NCBI RefSeq assembly: GCF_014252955.1
Contig: NZ_JACMIA010000001.1
Coordinates: 248,001-312,000 of the forward strand
Reading direction: 5' to 3'
DNA from: Stappia sp. 28M-7
Lineage (GTDB): Bacteria > Pseudomonadota > Alphaproteobacteria > Rhizobiales > Stappiaceae
Length of the DNA stretch: 64,000 nt
The notes under the pieces were generated by a model, which ran no database searches, was not told the DNA's origin, and worked only from the letters and a program-made list of their open reading frames with translations. Positions 31,156 to 42,769 of this stretch are shown here, piece by piece; the first letter of the stretch is position 1; the number at the start of each line of letters is the position of its first letter. The position numbers and the translations under genes are program-made.

Positions 31156-31265
31156 GCGGTCGACCGGTGGCGGCCCGTTCCGCCGCCGCTTTCGTTTGAC
31201 ACAGGTGGCTTTGACGCCTTGGTTTGAACGAGTCGGATTGTTCACGTAACGCATCAGGACAGAAC

Positions 31266-31532
31266 ATGGCCAACACCCCTTCGGCCAAGAAGGCGGCGCG
31301 CAAGATCGAGCGTCGCACGGCCATCAACAAGGCCCGCCGCAGCCGGGTGCGCACTCAGCTGCGCAAGGTTGAGGAGGCGATCGCCTCCGGCGACAAGGCG
31401 GCAGCGACGGACGCCCTCAAGGCGGCCCAGCCCGAACTCATGCGGGCGGTCACCAAGGGTGTCTACCACCGCAACACGGCGTCGCGGAAGATCTCCCGCC
31501 TGAGCTCCCGCATCAAGGTGCTGGGCGCCTGA
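31266..31532 (+). CDS. rpsT: 30S ribosomal protein S20
   Basis: 88 residues, highly basic, the usual S20 length, opening [13 protein letters not shown]. It binds 16S rRNA. Placement just upstream of dnaA is conserved in many Rhizobiales. It has its own promoter and a terminator 28 bases after the stop, so it is monocistronic. Confidence 0.96.
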   Translation: MANTPSAKKAARKIERRTAINKARRSRVRTQLRKVEEAIASGDKAAATDALKAAQPELMRAVTKGVYHRNTASRKISRLSSRIKVLGA

Positions 31533-31559
31533 GCGTTGCGATCATCGCTAAAGACTTCG

Positions 31560-31589
31560 AACCCGGCCTTTTGGTCGGGTTTTTCTTTT
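31560..31589 (+). terminator. Intrinsic terminator of rpsT
   Basis: CCCGGCC and GGTCGGG pair around TTTT and are followed by T5-C-T4. Confidence 0.9.
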
Positions 31590-32696
31590 GCCGGCGTCGC
31601 GTCGCGGAGCCGCTAACCGCCTAATCAAGACGAGCGATTCGGGTGCTTCCGAGTGCTTCCGACGTGGCATGAAAACTATTTGTTAATCAACAAGTTAGGA
31701 TCATGTTGAGGAATGCGGCGATTGCCTCTCGCCGTTTCAGCTCTGTCAAGATTGAGGGTGAGAATTTTTTTTTAGTGCACAGCAAAATGGGCTCGCGCGG
31801 GGCTTTTGCGTCGGAAACGCATTGAGTCAAAACGCATTCCAAATGACACCTGCCGCCTCGCCCTCCGGGCATCGCCGACCCCCTGCGCACTGCGCTATCG
31901 AAATGGCCGGTGAGTCTGTTGCGGCCCCTGAGGGGGCTGTGTATGGTCTTGTTTATCGGGCGCTCGCCCGGGCAAAATCGCAAAACTAAGAAGACAGAGG
32001 CCTCCAGGAGAGCAATGTTATATTTGTGTGAAAAATATACATTGAGTGGTAGTCGCGCGTTCTCCTGGCGGCGGTCCAGTAGTTTACCGGACCTGCGGCT
32101 CGCGTATCTGAAGTCGTAGACCGGAAGGACTATCTCCCCTCGTAAGAACCGGATGTTTTTGACTTGCCGTGTCCTTCGGCAGGCCGGGATTTCTGTGTCT
32201 TGCGGGCTGCCGTTTGCGGAGACGGCAGGAGATCGGCGCCTGTCGCGGACAGCCAGTGTGGTCTGCCTGCGACGGTTGCGCCCAGGGAAGCCGAAGACTG
32301 GAAAGAGGGGCTTGACGATGACTGCACAATCTACTTTCTGTGCCGCTCCGGCGTGGCTGCCATCTGATGGCATCTCGCCCTGATCCATCCCTGCGAGCCG
32401 TCGAGCGCGCAAGCGCCGTACGGCCCTCTCGCATCTAGCGACCCGCCCGTATCCGGGGCCGATCAATCGCCCACGTGACCCGCAGGAGGTTGAGGCACGG
32501 AAAGCCCCAAGGGGCAGAAGAGATTTCAAGCCGGGCGGGCAGCGCTCACCCGGCGAGGGTTACCTGTCGCTCTTGCGACACCTGGCGGGCCGATGACGGC
32601 CTGCGACAAGACCGCGCCGAAACGGCGAAAAACACAACAAGTGCAACGGGTTCTGCGGCGGCGGAGCATCTCGTTGACCATTTGGAGGCGATCACG
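31590..32696. other. Gene-poor 1.1 kb spacer between rpsT and dnaA
   Basis: I support no conventional gene here. AT-rich stretches stand at 31660-31700, 31764-31775 (a run of ten T) and 31985-32045. A nine-base direct repeat AAACGCATT occurs at 31815 and 31830, exactly 15 bases apart. One weak DnaA-box-like match (TTTTTCACA on the minus strand, near 32027) is seen, but no cluster of boxes. A long hairpin lies at 32004-32068. The last 200 bases should hold the dnaA promoter and leader, but I see no consensus promoter. GGAGG stands just before the dnaA start. Confidence 0.6.
32004..32068 (+). ncRNA. Candidate structured RNA / hairpin with sequestered ribosome site
   Basis: An outer stem CCAGGAGA (32004-32011) pairs perfectly with TCTCCTGG (32061-32068). 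An inner stem CAATGT(T)ATATTT (32013-32025) pairs with AAATATACATTG (32033-32044) with one bulged T. The left side contains AGGAG and, five bases on, an ATG (32015) that opens a 34-codon frame to 32119, so a ribosome site and start codon would both be paired. Whether it is transcribed is unknown. Confidence 0.3.
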
Positions 32697-34175
32697 ATGA
32701 ACTTGCAGGAACTGCCGGCATCCGAGACCGCAGGAATTGATCACTGGACACGCGTCAAAAAGCGCCTGCGCGCCGAGCTCGGCGAGGATGTCTTCACCAG
32801 CTGGTTTGCCCGTGTCGATCTGGAGGACCACTCCGACGGCACCGTGCGGCTCTCCGTGCCGACCCGGTTTCTCAAGCAGTGGATCCAGTCCCACTACCGC
32901 GAGCGGCTGATGGGCCTTTGGAAGCACGAGTGCGACGACGTTCATCGCATCGAGCTGACCGTGCGCGGCGCCGTGCGTGCCCGCCCGGCGGTTGGCGGCG
33001 TGGCGCGCCCCGTGCCGGCGGCCCCGCGGGCGTCCCAGCAGATCAAGCTTGTCGAAAGCCCCGCCTCGGGCAGGGTCGAGACCGTCTCGTCCGGTGTGGC
33101 GCGGCCTGCGGCTGCGACCCCGCGCGAAGGCTCCGACGGTCTGGAGGGCGCTTCGCTCGACCCGAAATATACGTTCGATTCCTTCGTGGAGGGCGAGTCC
33201 AACGCGCTGGCCCTGGCCGCCGCCCGTCAGGTCGCGACCGCCGCGGCCGTGACCTTCAACCCGCTCTACATCCACGCGTCGGTGGGCCTGGGCAAGACGC
33301 ACCTGATGCAGGCCGTCGCCTCGGCGGCGCAGGCCTCGGGCCGCCGCGTGCTCTATCTTACGGCCGAGCATTTCATGTACCGCTTCGTCGCGGCGCTGAA
33401 GGCCCAGTCCGCCCTTGCGTTCAAGGACACGCTGCGCACCATCGACCTGCTGTTGATCGACGACATGCAGTTCCTGCACGGCAAGCAGGTCCAGCAGGAA
33501 TTCTGCCATACGCTCAACGCGCTGATCGACGGTGCCCGCCAGGTGGTGGTCGCTGCCGACCGTCCGCCCGCAGATCTCGAGACGCTCGATGATCGCATGC
33601 GTTCGCGTCTGGCCGGCGGCCTCGTGGTCTCGATCTCCGAGCCCGATTTCGGCCTGCGCCGCGCCATCCTGACCAACCGCATCGATTGCGTGCGCCGTTC
33701 GCATGCCACCTTTGCCGTGCCGGAGGCCGTGCTCGACTACGTCGCGCGCCATGTCGGCAATTCGGGCCGCGACCTGGAGGGCGCGCTCAACCGCCTGATC
33801 GCCCACAACCAGCTCACCAACCAGCCGGTGACGCAGGAAATGGCCGAGGCGACGCTGCGCGATCTGGTGCGCAATGCCGAGCCGCGCCGGGTGAAGATCG
33901 AGGACATCCAGCGCATCGTCTCCAAGCACTACAACGTGTCCAAGGCCGATCTGCTGTCGGCCCGCCGTACCCGCACCATCGTACGCCCGCGGCAGATCGC
34001 CATGTATCTCGCCAAGGTCCTGACCCCGCGCTCGCTGCCGGAGATCGGCCGCCGCTTCGGCAACCGCGACCACACAACCGTGCTGCACGCCGTCCGCAAG
34101 ATCGAGGACCTCGCGCGATCCGACACCGCGCTCGCGCAGGAGCTCGACCTCCTGAAGCGGATGCTGGACGCCTGA
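32697..34175 (+). CDS. dnaA: Chromosomal replication initiator protein DnaA
   Basis: 492 residues from ATG 32697 with GGAGG upstream. Domain I occupies residues about 10-90; a variable Ala/Pro linker runs to about 150; domain III has Walker A '[10 protein letters not shown]' near 195 and Walker B 'LLLIDDMQF' near 255; domain IV ends with the DnaA-box recognition helix '...[11 protein letters not shown]'. It opens oriC. The frame is open for 74 codons upstream, but codon use there is not gene-like. Confidence 0.97.
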   Translation: MNLQELPASETAGIDHWTRVKKRLRAELGEDVFTSWFARVDLEDHSDGTVRLSVPTRFLKQWIQSHYRERLMGLWKHECDDVHRIELTVRGAVRARPAVGGVARPVPAAPRASQQIKLVESPASGRVETVSSGVARPAAATPREGSDGLEGASLDPKYTFDSFVEGESNALALAAARQVATAAAVTFNPLYIHASVGLGKTHLMQAVASAAQASGRRVLYLTAEHFMYRFVAALKAQSALAFKDTLRTIDLLLIDDMQFLHGKQVQQEFCHTLNALIDGARQVVVAADRPPADLETLDDRMRSRLAGGLVVSISEPDFGLRRAILTNRIDCVRRSHATFAVPEAVLDYVARHVGNSGRDLEGALNRLIAHNQLTNQPVTQEMAEATLRDLVRNAEPRRVKIEDIQRIVSKHYNVSKADLLSARRTRTIVRPRQIAMYLAKVLTPRSLPEIGRRFGNRDHTTVLHAVRKIEDLARSDTALAQELDLLKRMLDA

Positions 34176-34353
34176 TCCTTCATCCGGCAGGCATCGCGGG
34201 TGGCATCCCCTTGTCGGGGAGGGCCGCCCGCTTGCGGTTTTCGCAAGGCATTTGCCAAGGATCGCCGGCACTTGCTTTTCGCAGCGCAAAAGGGCAGTGT
34301 CTTCGCCCATTTGACCGTCGCGGTTCCCACGATTTTCGACAATGGACGATGCA

Positions 34354-35472
34354 ATGAAAGTGACCCTCGAGCGGACCGATCTTCTGAAGTCCCTGACCCA
34401 TGTTCATCGTGTCGTCGAGCGCCGCAACACTATCCCGATCCTGTCGAACGTGCTGTTGCGCGCCGACGGCGGACAGCTGTTGCTGAAGGCGACCGATCTC
34501 GATCTGGAAATTTCGGAAAAGGTCGCGGCGCTGGTCGAACAGCCAGGCGCGACCACCGTGCCCGCGCACATGATCTACGACATCGTCCGCAAGCTGCCCG
34601 AGGGCGCGCAGGTGGCGCTGGAGACCTCGTCGGACAATGCGACGCTGGAGATCCGGGCCGGCCGCTCGCGCTTTGCCCTGCAGATGCTGCCCGAGACCGA
34701 CTTCCCGGACATCACCGCCGGCGAGTTCACCCATCGCTTCACGCTGGCGTCTCGCGAGCTGCGCTCGCTGATCGATGCCACCCAGTTCGCGATCTCCACC
34801 GAGGAGACCCGCTACTATCTGAACGGCATCTACATGCATTCGGTGGCGACCGACGGCGGCGACCGGCTGCGCGCGGTGGCAACCGACGGTCACCGGCTGG
34901 CACGCGCCGAGATCCCGGCGCCGAACGGCTCCGTTGGCATGCCGGGCATCATCGTGCCGCGCAAGACGGTCGGCGAGATCCAGAAGCTGCTGGAAGCGCC
35001 GGACGCGGAAGCCGCCATCGAGATCTCCGAGACCAAGATCCGCATCACCACCGGCGATGTGATCCTGACCTCCAAGCTGATCGACGGCACCTTCCCGGAC
35101 TACGGCCGGGTGATCCCGCAGAACAACGACAAGGAAATGCTGGTCGAGCGCGACGAGTTCAAGGCAGCCGTCGACCGCGTGTCCACCATCTCCTCCGAGC
35201 GCGGCCGTGCCGTGAAGCTGGCGATCTCCGAAGGGCGCATGATCCTGACGGTGGTCAACCCGGACAGCGGTTCGGCGACCGAGGAACTGGCCATCGACTA
35301 CGACAGCGATCCGCTGGAGATCGGCTTCAACTCCCGCTACCTGCTGGAGATCACCGGCCAGCTGCGCGGCGACACCGCCTGCTTCCGCCTGGCCGATGCC
35401 GGCGCACCGACGCTGATCCAGGACAAGGGCGTGGAAGACGCGCTGTATGTCCTGATGCCGATGCGCGTCTAG
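34354..35472 (+). CDS. dnaN: DNA polymerase III beta sliding clamp
   Basis: 372 residues from ATG 34354 (MKVTLERTD, the usual opening); an ATG four codons earlier is possible. Three tandem clamp domains are present, with the family strings 'LPETDFPDI' and 'DGTFPDYGRVIP' and the C-terminal 'YVLMPMRV'. It forms the ring that tethers polymerase III to DNA. It follows dnaA by 178 bases and precedes recF by 100. Confidence 0.97.
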   Translation: MKVTLERTDLLKSLTHVHRVVERRNTIPILSNVLLRADGGQLLLKATDLDLEISEKVAALVEQPGATTVPAHMIYDIVRKLPEGAQVALETSSDNATLEIRAGRSRFALQMLPETDFPDITAGEFTHRFTLASRELRSLIDATQFAISTEETRYYLNGIYMHSVATDGGDRLRAVATDGHRLARAEIPAPNGSVGMPGIIVPRKTVGEIQKLLEAPDAEAAIEISETKIRITTGDVILTSKLIDGTFPDYGRVIPQNNDKEMLVERDEFKAAVDRVSTISSERGRAVKLAISEGRMILTVVNPDSGSATEELAIDYDSDPLEIGFNSRYLLEITGQLRGDTACFRLADAGAPTLIQDKGVEDALYVLMPMRV

Positions 35473-35572
35473 CAGCAGCCGGGCTTTTGCCCGCGGCCGA
35501 CATCTGGTGCCGCGTGCGCCTTGAACGGCCCTGCAGGCGAGCCGCAGGCAAGCGACCCGTAATGGAGGCCGG

Positions 35573-36712
35573 ATGGGCGAGCCGGTCCAGGTTGCCCTCA
35601 GCAGCCTGACACTCACCGATTTCAGGAACTATCAGCAGGCGAGCGTCGCATTCGGCGCCCGCCTCGTGGCGCTGGTCGGCGACAACGGCTCGGGCAAGAC
35701 CAACCTTTTGGAAGCGGTCTCGCTGCTGACGGCCGGACGGGGCCTGCGCCGGGCCCAGCTCGACGACATCCGCCGGCAGGGCGCGGCTGCCGGCTGGAGC
35801 GTTGCCGCCCGCGTCGAAGGAGCGGCCGGCGAGACCCGGATCGGCGTCGGCCATGCCCCGGGCGAAACCGGGCGACGGGTGCGCATCGACGGCGCGGATG
35901 CCCGCTCCTCGGAACAATTGCTCGATTACATGCGGGTGCTCTGGCTGCTGCCGGCGATGGACGGGCTGTTCACCGGCCCGGCCGGCGACCGCCGCCGCTT
36001 CCTCGACCGGCTCGTGCTGGCGATCGATCCCGGACACGGCCGCCGCGTCGCCGATCTGGAAAAGACCCTGCGGGCCCGCAACCGCCTGCTGGAAGAGGGC
36101 GGGTCTGCCGCATTTCTCGACGCGGTGGAGGCGCAGCTTGCCCCGCTTGCGGTTGCCGTCGGCTTCGCCCGGCGCGAGACCGTCGCGCTGCTGCAGGCGC
36201 GGATCCGCCAGCAGGGCGATCTCGGCCTTCCCTTCCCGCTGGCCGGGGTGGAGCTCGCCGGCGAGTTCGAGCGCGACTGCGAGGGCGTGCCCGCCTACGA
36301 CATCGAGGACCGCTACCGCGAGCAGCTGGCCGCGACCCGCATGCGCGACCGCGCCGCCGGGCGCACCCTTTACGGCCCCCATCGCAGCGATCTTGCGGTC
36401 CGCCACCTTGCCAAGGACATGCCGGCGGCGCTTGCCTCCACCGGCGAGCAGAAGGCGCTGCTGATCGGTCTTGTGCTGGCCCATGCGGAGGTGACTTCGC
36501 AGACCGCCGGCATGACGCCGGTGCTGCTGCTGGACGAGGTTGCGGCCCATCTCGACCCCGGCCGGCGCAAGGCTCTGTTCTCTCGTCTGTCGGAACTGGG
36601 GCTGCAGGTGCTGATGACCGGCACCGACAGTCAGCTCTTCGTCGATCTTCCCGCAGGCAGCCAGATTCTCCAGGTCGCACAATCGACCATTTCACCCTAT
36701 ATGAAGGACTGA
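35573..36712 (+). CDS. recF: DNA replication and repair protein RecF
   Basis: 379 residues. It has an SMC-like ATPase with Walker A 'GDNGSGKTNLLEA' near residue 40, signature motif 'STGEQKALLIGL' near 290 and Walker B 'VLLLDEVAAHLD' near 320. It loads RecA at gapped DNA. GGAGG precedes the ATG. It is part of the conserved dnaA-dnaN-recF order; gyrB follows after an inserted exporter gene. Confidence 0.95.
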   Translation: MGEPVQVALSSLTLTDFRNYQQASVAFGARLVALVGDNGSGKTNLLEAVSLLTAGRGLRRAQLDDIRRQGAAAGWSVAARVEGAAGETRIGVGHAPGETGRRVRIDGADARSSEQLLDYMRVLWLLPAMDGLFTGPAGDRRRFLDRLVLAIDPGHGRRVADLEKTLRARNRLLEEGGSAAFLDAVEAQLAPLAVAVGFARRETVALLQARIRQQGDLGLPFPLAGVELAGEFERDCEGVPAYDIEDRYREQLAATRMRDRAAGRTLYGPHRSDLAVRHLAKDMPAALASTGEQKALLIGLVLAHAEVTSQTAGMTPVLLLDEVAAHLDPGRRKALFSRLSELGLQVLMTGTDSQLFVDLPAGSQILQVAQSTISPYMKD

Positions 36713-36774
36713 ACGGCCGCTTGCGGCGCCGCTGTCAGGCTCGCTCTCCGGTCTCTTGCAGGATTACGCTTTCC

Positions 36775-37392
36775 ATGGATGTTTCCGCGCTGCTCGTCTT
36801 CGCTGCGGCCCTGTTCGTCGCGGCCGTCATTCCCGGACCCGGCATCGCCGCCATTGTCGCACGGGTGCTCGCGCGCGGCCGCGAGGGGGCTTTTGCCTTC
36901 TGCTTCGGCATCGCGCTCGGCGACGTGATCTGGCTGGGCTTTGCCGTGGCGGGACTGGCCGTGCTGGCCAAGACATTCGGCACCGTATTCCTGATGCTCA
37001 AATATGCCGGTGCGCTCTACCTGGCTTATCTAGCCTGGAAGATGTGGACGGCGCCGGCCGATGGCGGCCTGGCAACGCTCGGCCCGGTGCGCAAGGAAAG
37101 CCCCTTCGCGCTGGCCATGGGTGGCCTCGCCGTCACCATGGGAAACCCCAAGGTGATGGTCTTCTATCTGGCGCTCCTGCCCAACATCATCGCGTTGGAG
37201 ACGGTGACCGTGCTCGGGTATGCCGAGCTGTCGCTGATCACCTTTGCGGTGCTTGCCGTGGTTCTGGGCGGATACTGCGTGCTTGCCGAGCGGGCGCGGA
37301 AGATGCTCGCCAGCCCAAGGGCCGTGCGACTTCTCAACAGGGTCGCGGGCTCGGTCATGGCAGGGGCCGCGGTCGCGGTTGCGACGCGGTGA
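36775..37392 (+). CDS. LysE/RhtB-family transporter
   Basis: 205 residues with about six hydrophobic segments and the family signature 'VIPGPGIAAIVARVLARG' close to the N-terminus, plus 'MGNPKVMVFYLALLP' in the second half. It probably exports an amino acid or similar metabolite. It interrupts the recF-gyrB pair. The start at 36775 is preferred over an upstream TTG because the hydrophobic segment begins directly after it and AGGA precedes it. Confidence 0.83.
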   Translation: MDVSALLVFAAALFVAAVIPGPGIAAIVARVLARGREGAFAFCFGIALGDVIWLGFAVAGLAVLAKTFGTVFLMLKYAGALYLAYLAWKMWTAPADGGLATLGPVRKESPFALAMGGLAVTMGNPKVMVFYLALLPNIIALETVTVLGYAELSLITFAVLAVVLGGYCVLAERARKMLASPRAVRLLNRVAGSVMAGAAVAVATR

Positions 37393-37432
37393 TCGGCAGA
37401 GATCGGAATGCGCCGGTAACGCATTGACTTGA

Positions 37433-40060
<2,628 letters not shown>

Positions 40061-40168
40061 CGCTCTTCGGCCCGCCGGCCGGAATGCTCCAGGCTCGAAA
40101 CCGGACGCCGGAATCGTGCCGCGGGCATTCCGACGCGGCGGAAAACGCCGGGAAGCGGGATTCTCCCT

Positions 40169-40197
40169 TTGACAAAGCGGGCCGCCCCCCCTATACG
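40169..40197 (+). promoter_or_regulatory. Strong promoter of the isolated rpsL
   Basis: TTGACA (40169-40174) matches the -35 consensus perfectly and TATACG (40192-40197) lies exactly 17 bases on. The spacer contains a run of seven C (40185-40191). It is about 43 bases upstream of the ATG. Confidence 0.8.
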
Positions 40198-40239
40198 AAG
40201 CGGCCAAGACATTCCTCAAAAACAAGCTGCAAGCAACCT

Positions 40240-40611
40240 ATGCCGACAATCAACCAGTTGGTTCGCCTGAACCGTAAGCCGACCGTCAAGAAGTCCAAGA
40301 CCCCCGCGCTGGGCGGTAACCCGCAGAAGCGCGCGGTTTGCACCCGCGTCTACACCACGACGCCGCGCAAGCCGAACTCGGCTCTTCGTAAGGTCGCGCG
40401 TGTTCGCATGACCAATGGCAATGAAGTCACCGCCTACATCCCGGGCGAGGGTCACAACCTGCAGGAGCACTCCGTGGTGCTCGTGCGTGGCGGCGGCCCG
40501 AACGACCTTCCGGGTGTGCGCTACCGCGTGATCCGCGGCGTGCTCGACACCCAGGGCGTCAAGGACCGTAAGAAGCGCCGTTCGCTCTACGGCTCCAAGC
40601 GTCCGAAGTAA
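40240..40611 (+). CDS. rpsL: Divergent stand-alone 30S ribosomal protein S12 (probable rpsL paralogue)
   Basis: 123 residues, full S12 length. The core 'CTRVYTTTP', 'KPNSALRK', '[14 protein letters not shown]' and 'DLPGVRY' is intact, and Asp89, the methylthiolation site, is kept. Compared with E. coli S12 the two classical streptomycin positions differ: residue 43 is Arg (codon 40366-40368) instead of Lys, and 86-88 is Gly-Pro-Asn instead of Arg-Val-Lys. Residues 25-27 (Gly-Gly-Asn) and Asn61 are also unusual. It is not followed by rpsG-fusA-tuf as in the str operon, and has its own promoter and terminator. I infer a second rpsL; if it is the only copy, the organism would be expected to resist streptomycin. 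Confidence 0.9.
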   Translation: MPTINQLVRLNRKPTVKKSKTPALGGNPQKRAVCTRVYTTTPRKPNSALRKVARVRMTNGNEVTAYIPGEGHNLQEHSVVLVRGGGPNDLPGVRYRVIRGVLDTQGVKDRKKRRSLYGSKRPK

Positions 40612-40652
40612 GCTTCCGGCCGGGTCGCACCCGGCAGGGAATTGTCTTGTCG

Positions 40653-40692
40653 AGGCCTTCCGGACACCCGTCCGGGAGGCCTTGATGTTTTT
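40653..40692 (+). terminator. Terminator of the isolated rpsL
   Basis: AGGCCTTCCGGAC pairs with GTCCGGGAGGCCT (13 bp with one G-T pair) and is followed by TGATGTTTTT. It shows the rpsL unit ends here without rpsG. Confidence 0.85.
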
Positions 40693-40719
40693 GGGCTTCA
40701 GGATTAGCGGGCACGCGAC

Positions 40720-42261
40720 CTAGAGCGTGCCGGCCTCCAGCCGTTTCAGGCTGCGCGCGGCGGCGTTGAGATAGTCCTTGCGGGTCTCCGCCGACATGCG
40801 GTCCCAGGTCCGGTAGGGCTGGGCAAGGCGCGGATTGGCGCCGAGCTTCTCGCGGTTGCGGATCAGGAAGTCCCAATACAGTGCGTTGAACGGACAGGCG
40901 TTTTCGCCGGTGCGGTCCTTCACGTCGTACTGGCAGCCGCGGCAATGGTCCGACATCTTGTTGATGTAGTTGCCGCTCGCCGCATAGGGCTTGGAGGCGA
41001 GCAGCCCGCCATCGGCGAACTGGCTCATGCCGACCGTGTTCGGCAGCTCCACCCATTCGAACGCGTCCGCATAGACCGCGAGATACCACTCGTGCACCTG
41101 GTGCGGGTCGATGCCGGCGATCAGCGCGAAGTTGCCGGTCACCATCAGCCGCTGGATGTGATGCGCGTAGGCCTCGTCCCGGGTCTGGCCGACGACCTCG
41201 CGCAGGCAGGCCATCTTCGTCTCCGCGCTCCAGTAGAAGTCCGGCAGCGGCCGGCTCGCGCCGAAATGGTTGGCGTCCGCATAGTCCGGCATTTTCAGCC
41301 AGTAGATGCCGCGCACATATTCCCGCCAGCCGATGATCTGGCGGATGAACCCTTCGGCCGAGTTGAGCGGCACGGCACCGTCCAGAAACGCTTGCTCCGC
41401 CTCGCGGCAGACGTGCAAGGGGTCGAGCAGGCCGGCATTGATGTAGGGCGACAGGACCGAGTGGTAGAGATACTTCTCCCCGGTCAGCATGGCGTCCTGA
41501 TAGTCGCCGAAACGCGGCAGGGCCTCCTTGATGAAGCGCTCCAGCGCCGCCTCGGCGTCCTCGGCGGTGACGGCGAAGCGGAACGGGGTGAGCGTGCCGA
41601 ACCCGTCCGGAAAGCGCGCCTCGACCAGTTCCAGCACCGCCCGCGTCGTCGCGTCCGGCTCAAAGTCCAGCGGGCGCGGCATGAAGAGGTCGGTGTCCGC
41701 CGGCTTGCGGTTCTCGCTGTCGAAGTTCCAGCGGCCGCCGGCGGGCTCGTCGCCCTCCATCAGCAACCCGGTCTTGCGCCGCATCTCGCGGTAGAAATAC
41801 TCCATCCGCAGCTGCTTGCGGCCGTCCGCCCAGGCGGCGAACTCCTTGGCGCTGCACAGGAAACGGCTGTCGGGCAGGATATCGACCGGCAGATTGTGCT
41901 CGCTCTCAAGCCCGCGCAAGATCTCCAGCACCCGCCATTCGCCGGGCTCGGTCACCCGGATCCGCGAGGGGCCGTGCCGCGCCACGGCGCGGCCGATCTC
42001 GCCCGCAAAGCTGCCGGTATTGTCCGGATCGTCGAGCTCGACATAGTCGACCTGCCAGCCAGCCCGGCGCAAGGCGGCGGCGTGATGGCGCATGGCGGCC
42101 AGGATGAAGGCGATCTTCTTGCGATGATGCGGGACGTAGGTCGTTTCCTCAGCGACCTCCATCATCAGCAGTCGTGCGGCGCTCTTGTCGACGTCCTGCA
42201 GCGCCGAGAGGCCGAAGGAGAGCTGGTCGCCGAGGATCGGGATGAGGACAGGTTGGGTCAT
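40720..42261 (-). CDS. Photolyase-related FeS bacterial cryptochrome/(6-4) photolyase (FeS-BCP class)
   Basis: 513 residues. It matches the photolyase-related family of Agrobacterium PhrB. The N-terminus 'PILGDQLSF' starts the antenna domain; the C-terminal FAD domain carries 'WREYVRGIYW' and four Cys at 352, 440, 443 and 456 (the last three in CRGC...CPF). That spacing is the one that binds the 4Fe-4S cluster in PhrB (350, 438, 441, 454). It probably repairs (6-4) photoproducts in light or acts as a light sensor. Start 42261 gives MTQPVLIPILGDQ, the family opening. Confidence 0.88.
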   Translation of the reverse strand: MTQPVLIPILGDQLSFGLSALQDVDKSAARLLMMEVAEETTYVPHHRKKIAFILAAMRHHAAALRRAGWQVDYVELDDPDNTGSFAGEIGRAVARHGPSRIRVTEPGEWRVLEILRGLESEHNLPVDILPDSRFLCSAKEFAAWADGRKQLRMEYFYREMRRKTGLLMEGDEPAGGRWNFDSENRKPADTDLFMPRPLDFEPDATTRAVLELVEARFPDGFGTLTPFRFAVTAEDAEAALERFIKEALPRFGDYQDAMLTGEKYLYHSVLSPYINAGLLDPLHVCREAEQAFLDGAVPLNSAEGFIRQIIGWREYVRGIYWLKMPDYADANHFGASRPLPDFYWSAETKMACLREVVGQTRDEAYAHHIQRLMVTGNFALIAGIDPHQVHEWYLAVYADAFEWVELPNTVGMSQFADGGLLASKPYAASGNYINKMSDHCRGCQYDVKDRTGENACPFNALYWDFLIRNREKLGANPRLAQPYRTWDRMSAETRKDYLNAAARSLKRLEAGTL

Positions 42262-42389
42262 GGCTCGCGGGAGCTGCGGGGAAAGAAGGGTCTCTTCCCG
42301 GTTACGCATCCCGGCCTTGCGCGGATCTTGCCCCTCTCGCATCGGGGGCGGGCGGGGACAGCCTGCCGTGTCCCCCATCCCGCCCACGG

Positions 42390-42432
42390 GGACAAACGAA
42401 AGACGCCCGGTCGGTGTCCCGCCGGGCGTCTT
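42390..42432 (-). terminator. Terminator-like hairpin upstream of the photolyase gene
   Basis: An 11 bp stem (AAGACGCCCGG / CCGGGCGTCTT) is followed on the minus strand by TTCGTTTGT. It probably ends transcription of the minus-strand gene at 42557-42769. Confidence 0.65.
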
Positions 42433-42456
42433 CATCAAACTGGCTTTGCAAATTTC

Positions 42457-42483
42457 GAGACGGATTTTGCAAAATCCCGTCTC
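42457..42483. terminator. Second hairpin between the photolyase and GcrA-like genes
   Basis: GAGACGG and CCGTCTC enclose ATTTTGCAAAAT plus one C, so the whole element folds into a single long stem. AT-rich flanks (AATTTT then T6 on the plus strand) allow a terminator role. Confidence 0.5.
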
Positions 42484-42556
42484 AATTTTCGTGTTTTTTG
42501 CGACAGCTCGCGCAATCTCGCTCCGCGCGAAGCGGGGACAAGCGCCGGCGTCGGTA

Positions 42557-42769
42557 TCAGGCGGCGATGCGGCGCTGCGCCTTGAAGGCGACCGGGGTGT
42601 TCTCGCGGTTGCGGCGACGCTCCTCGGGGGAGATATACACCAGCGCGTGATGCTCGCTGCAGTAGGAAATCCCCGCCTCGACGCGGTTGCGGCACGGGAA
42701 GGTGTAGTTGCCGCCGGTGCCTTCGGCCCACTTGCACTGGCCGGCGCGCGGCAAACGGAGTTCGGTCAT
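42557..42769 (-). CDS. Small Cys/His protein resembling the GcrA C-terminal zinc motif
   Basis: 70 residues from ATG 42769, which follows AAGGACAGG. The pattern C-K-W ... P-C-R ... Y-C-S-E-H ... V-Y resembles the C-terminal segment of the alphaproteobacterial cell-cycle regulator GcrA (C-[KR]-W-P ... C-G ... Y-C-x-x-H ... A-Y). The DNA-binding N-terminal half of GcrA is absent. The Cys and His probably bind zinc. A basic tail (PEERRRNREN) follows. Function is not known; this is a motif resemblance, not a proven homology. Confidence 0.55.
   Translation of the reverse strand: MTELRLPRAGQCKWAEGTGGNYTFPCRNRVEAGISYCSEHHALVYISPEERRRNRENTPVAFKAQRRIAA

Noticed and set aside
31687-32529. 280-codon minus-strand frame in the spacer before dnaA
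   Set aside because: Codon positions show no GC3 bias, the product has no recognisable domain, and it spans AT-rich islands and a hairpin. Kept only as non-coding spacer.
31590-32696. Chromosomal origin next to dnaA
   Set aside because: Only one weak DnaA-box-like match is seen and no cluster. In many Rhizobiales the origin is not at dnaA. GC skew over the whole chromosome would decide.
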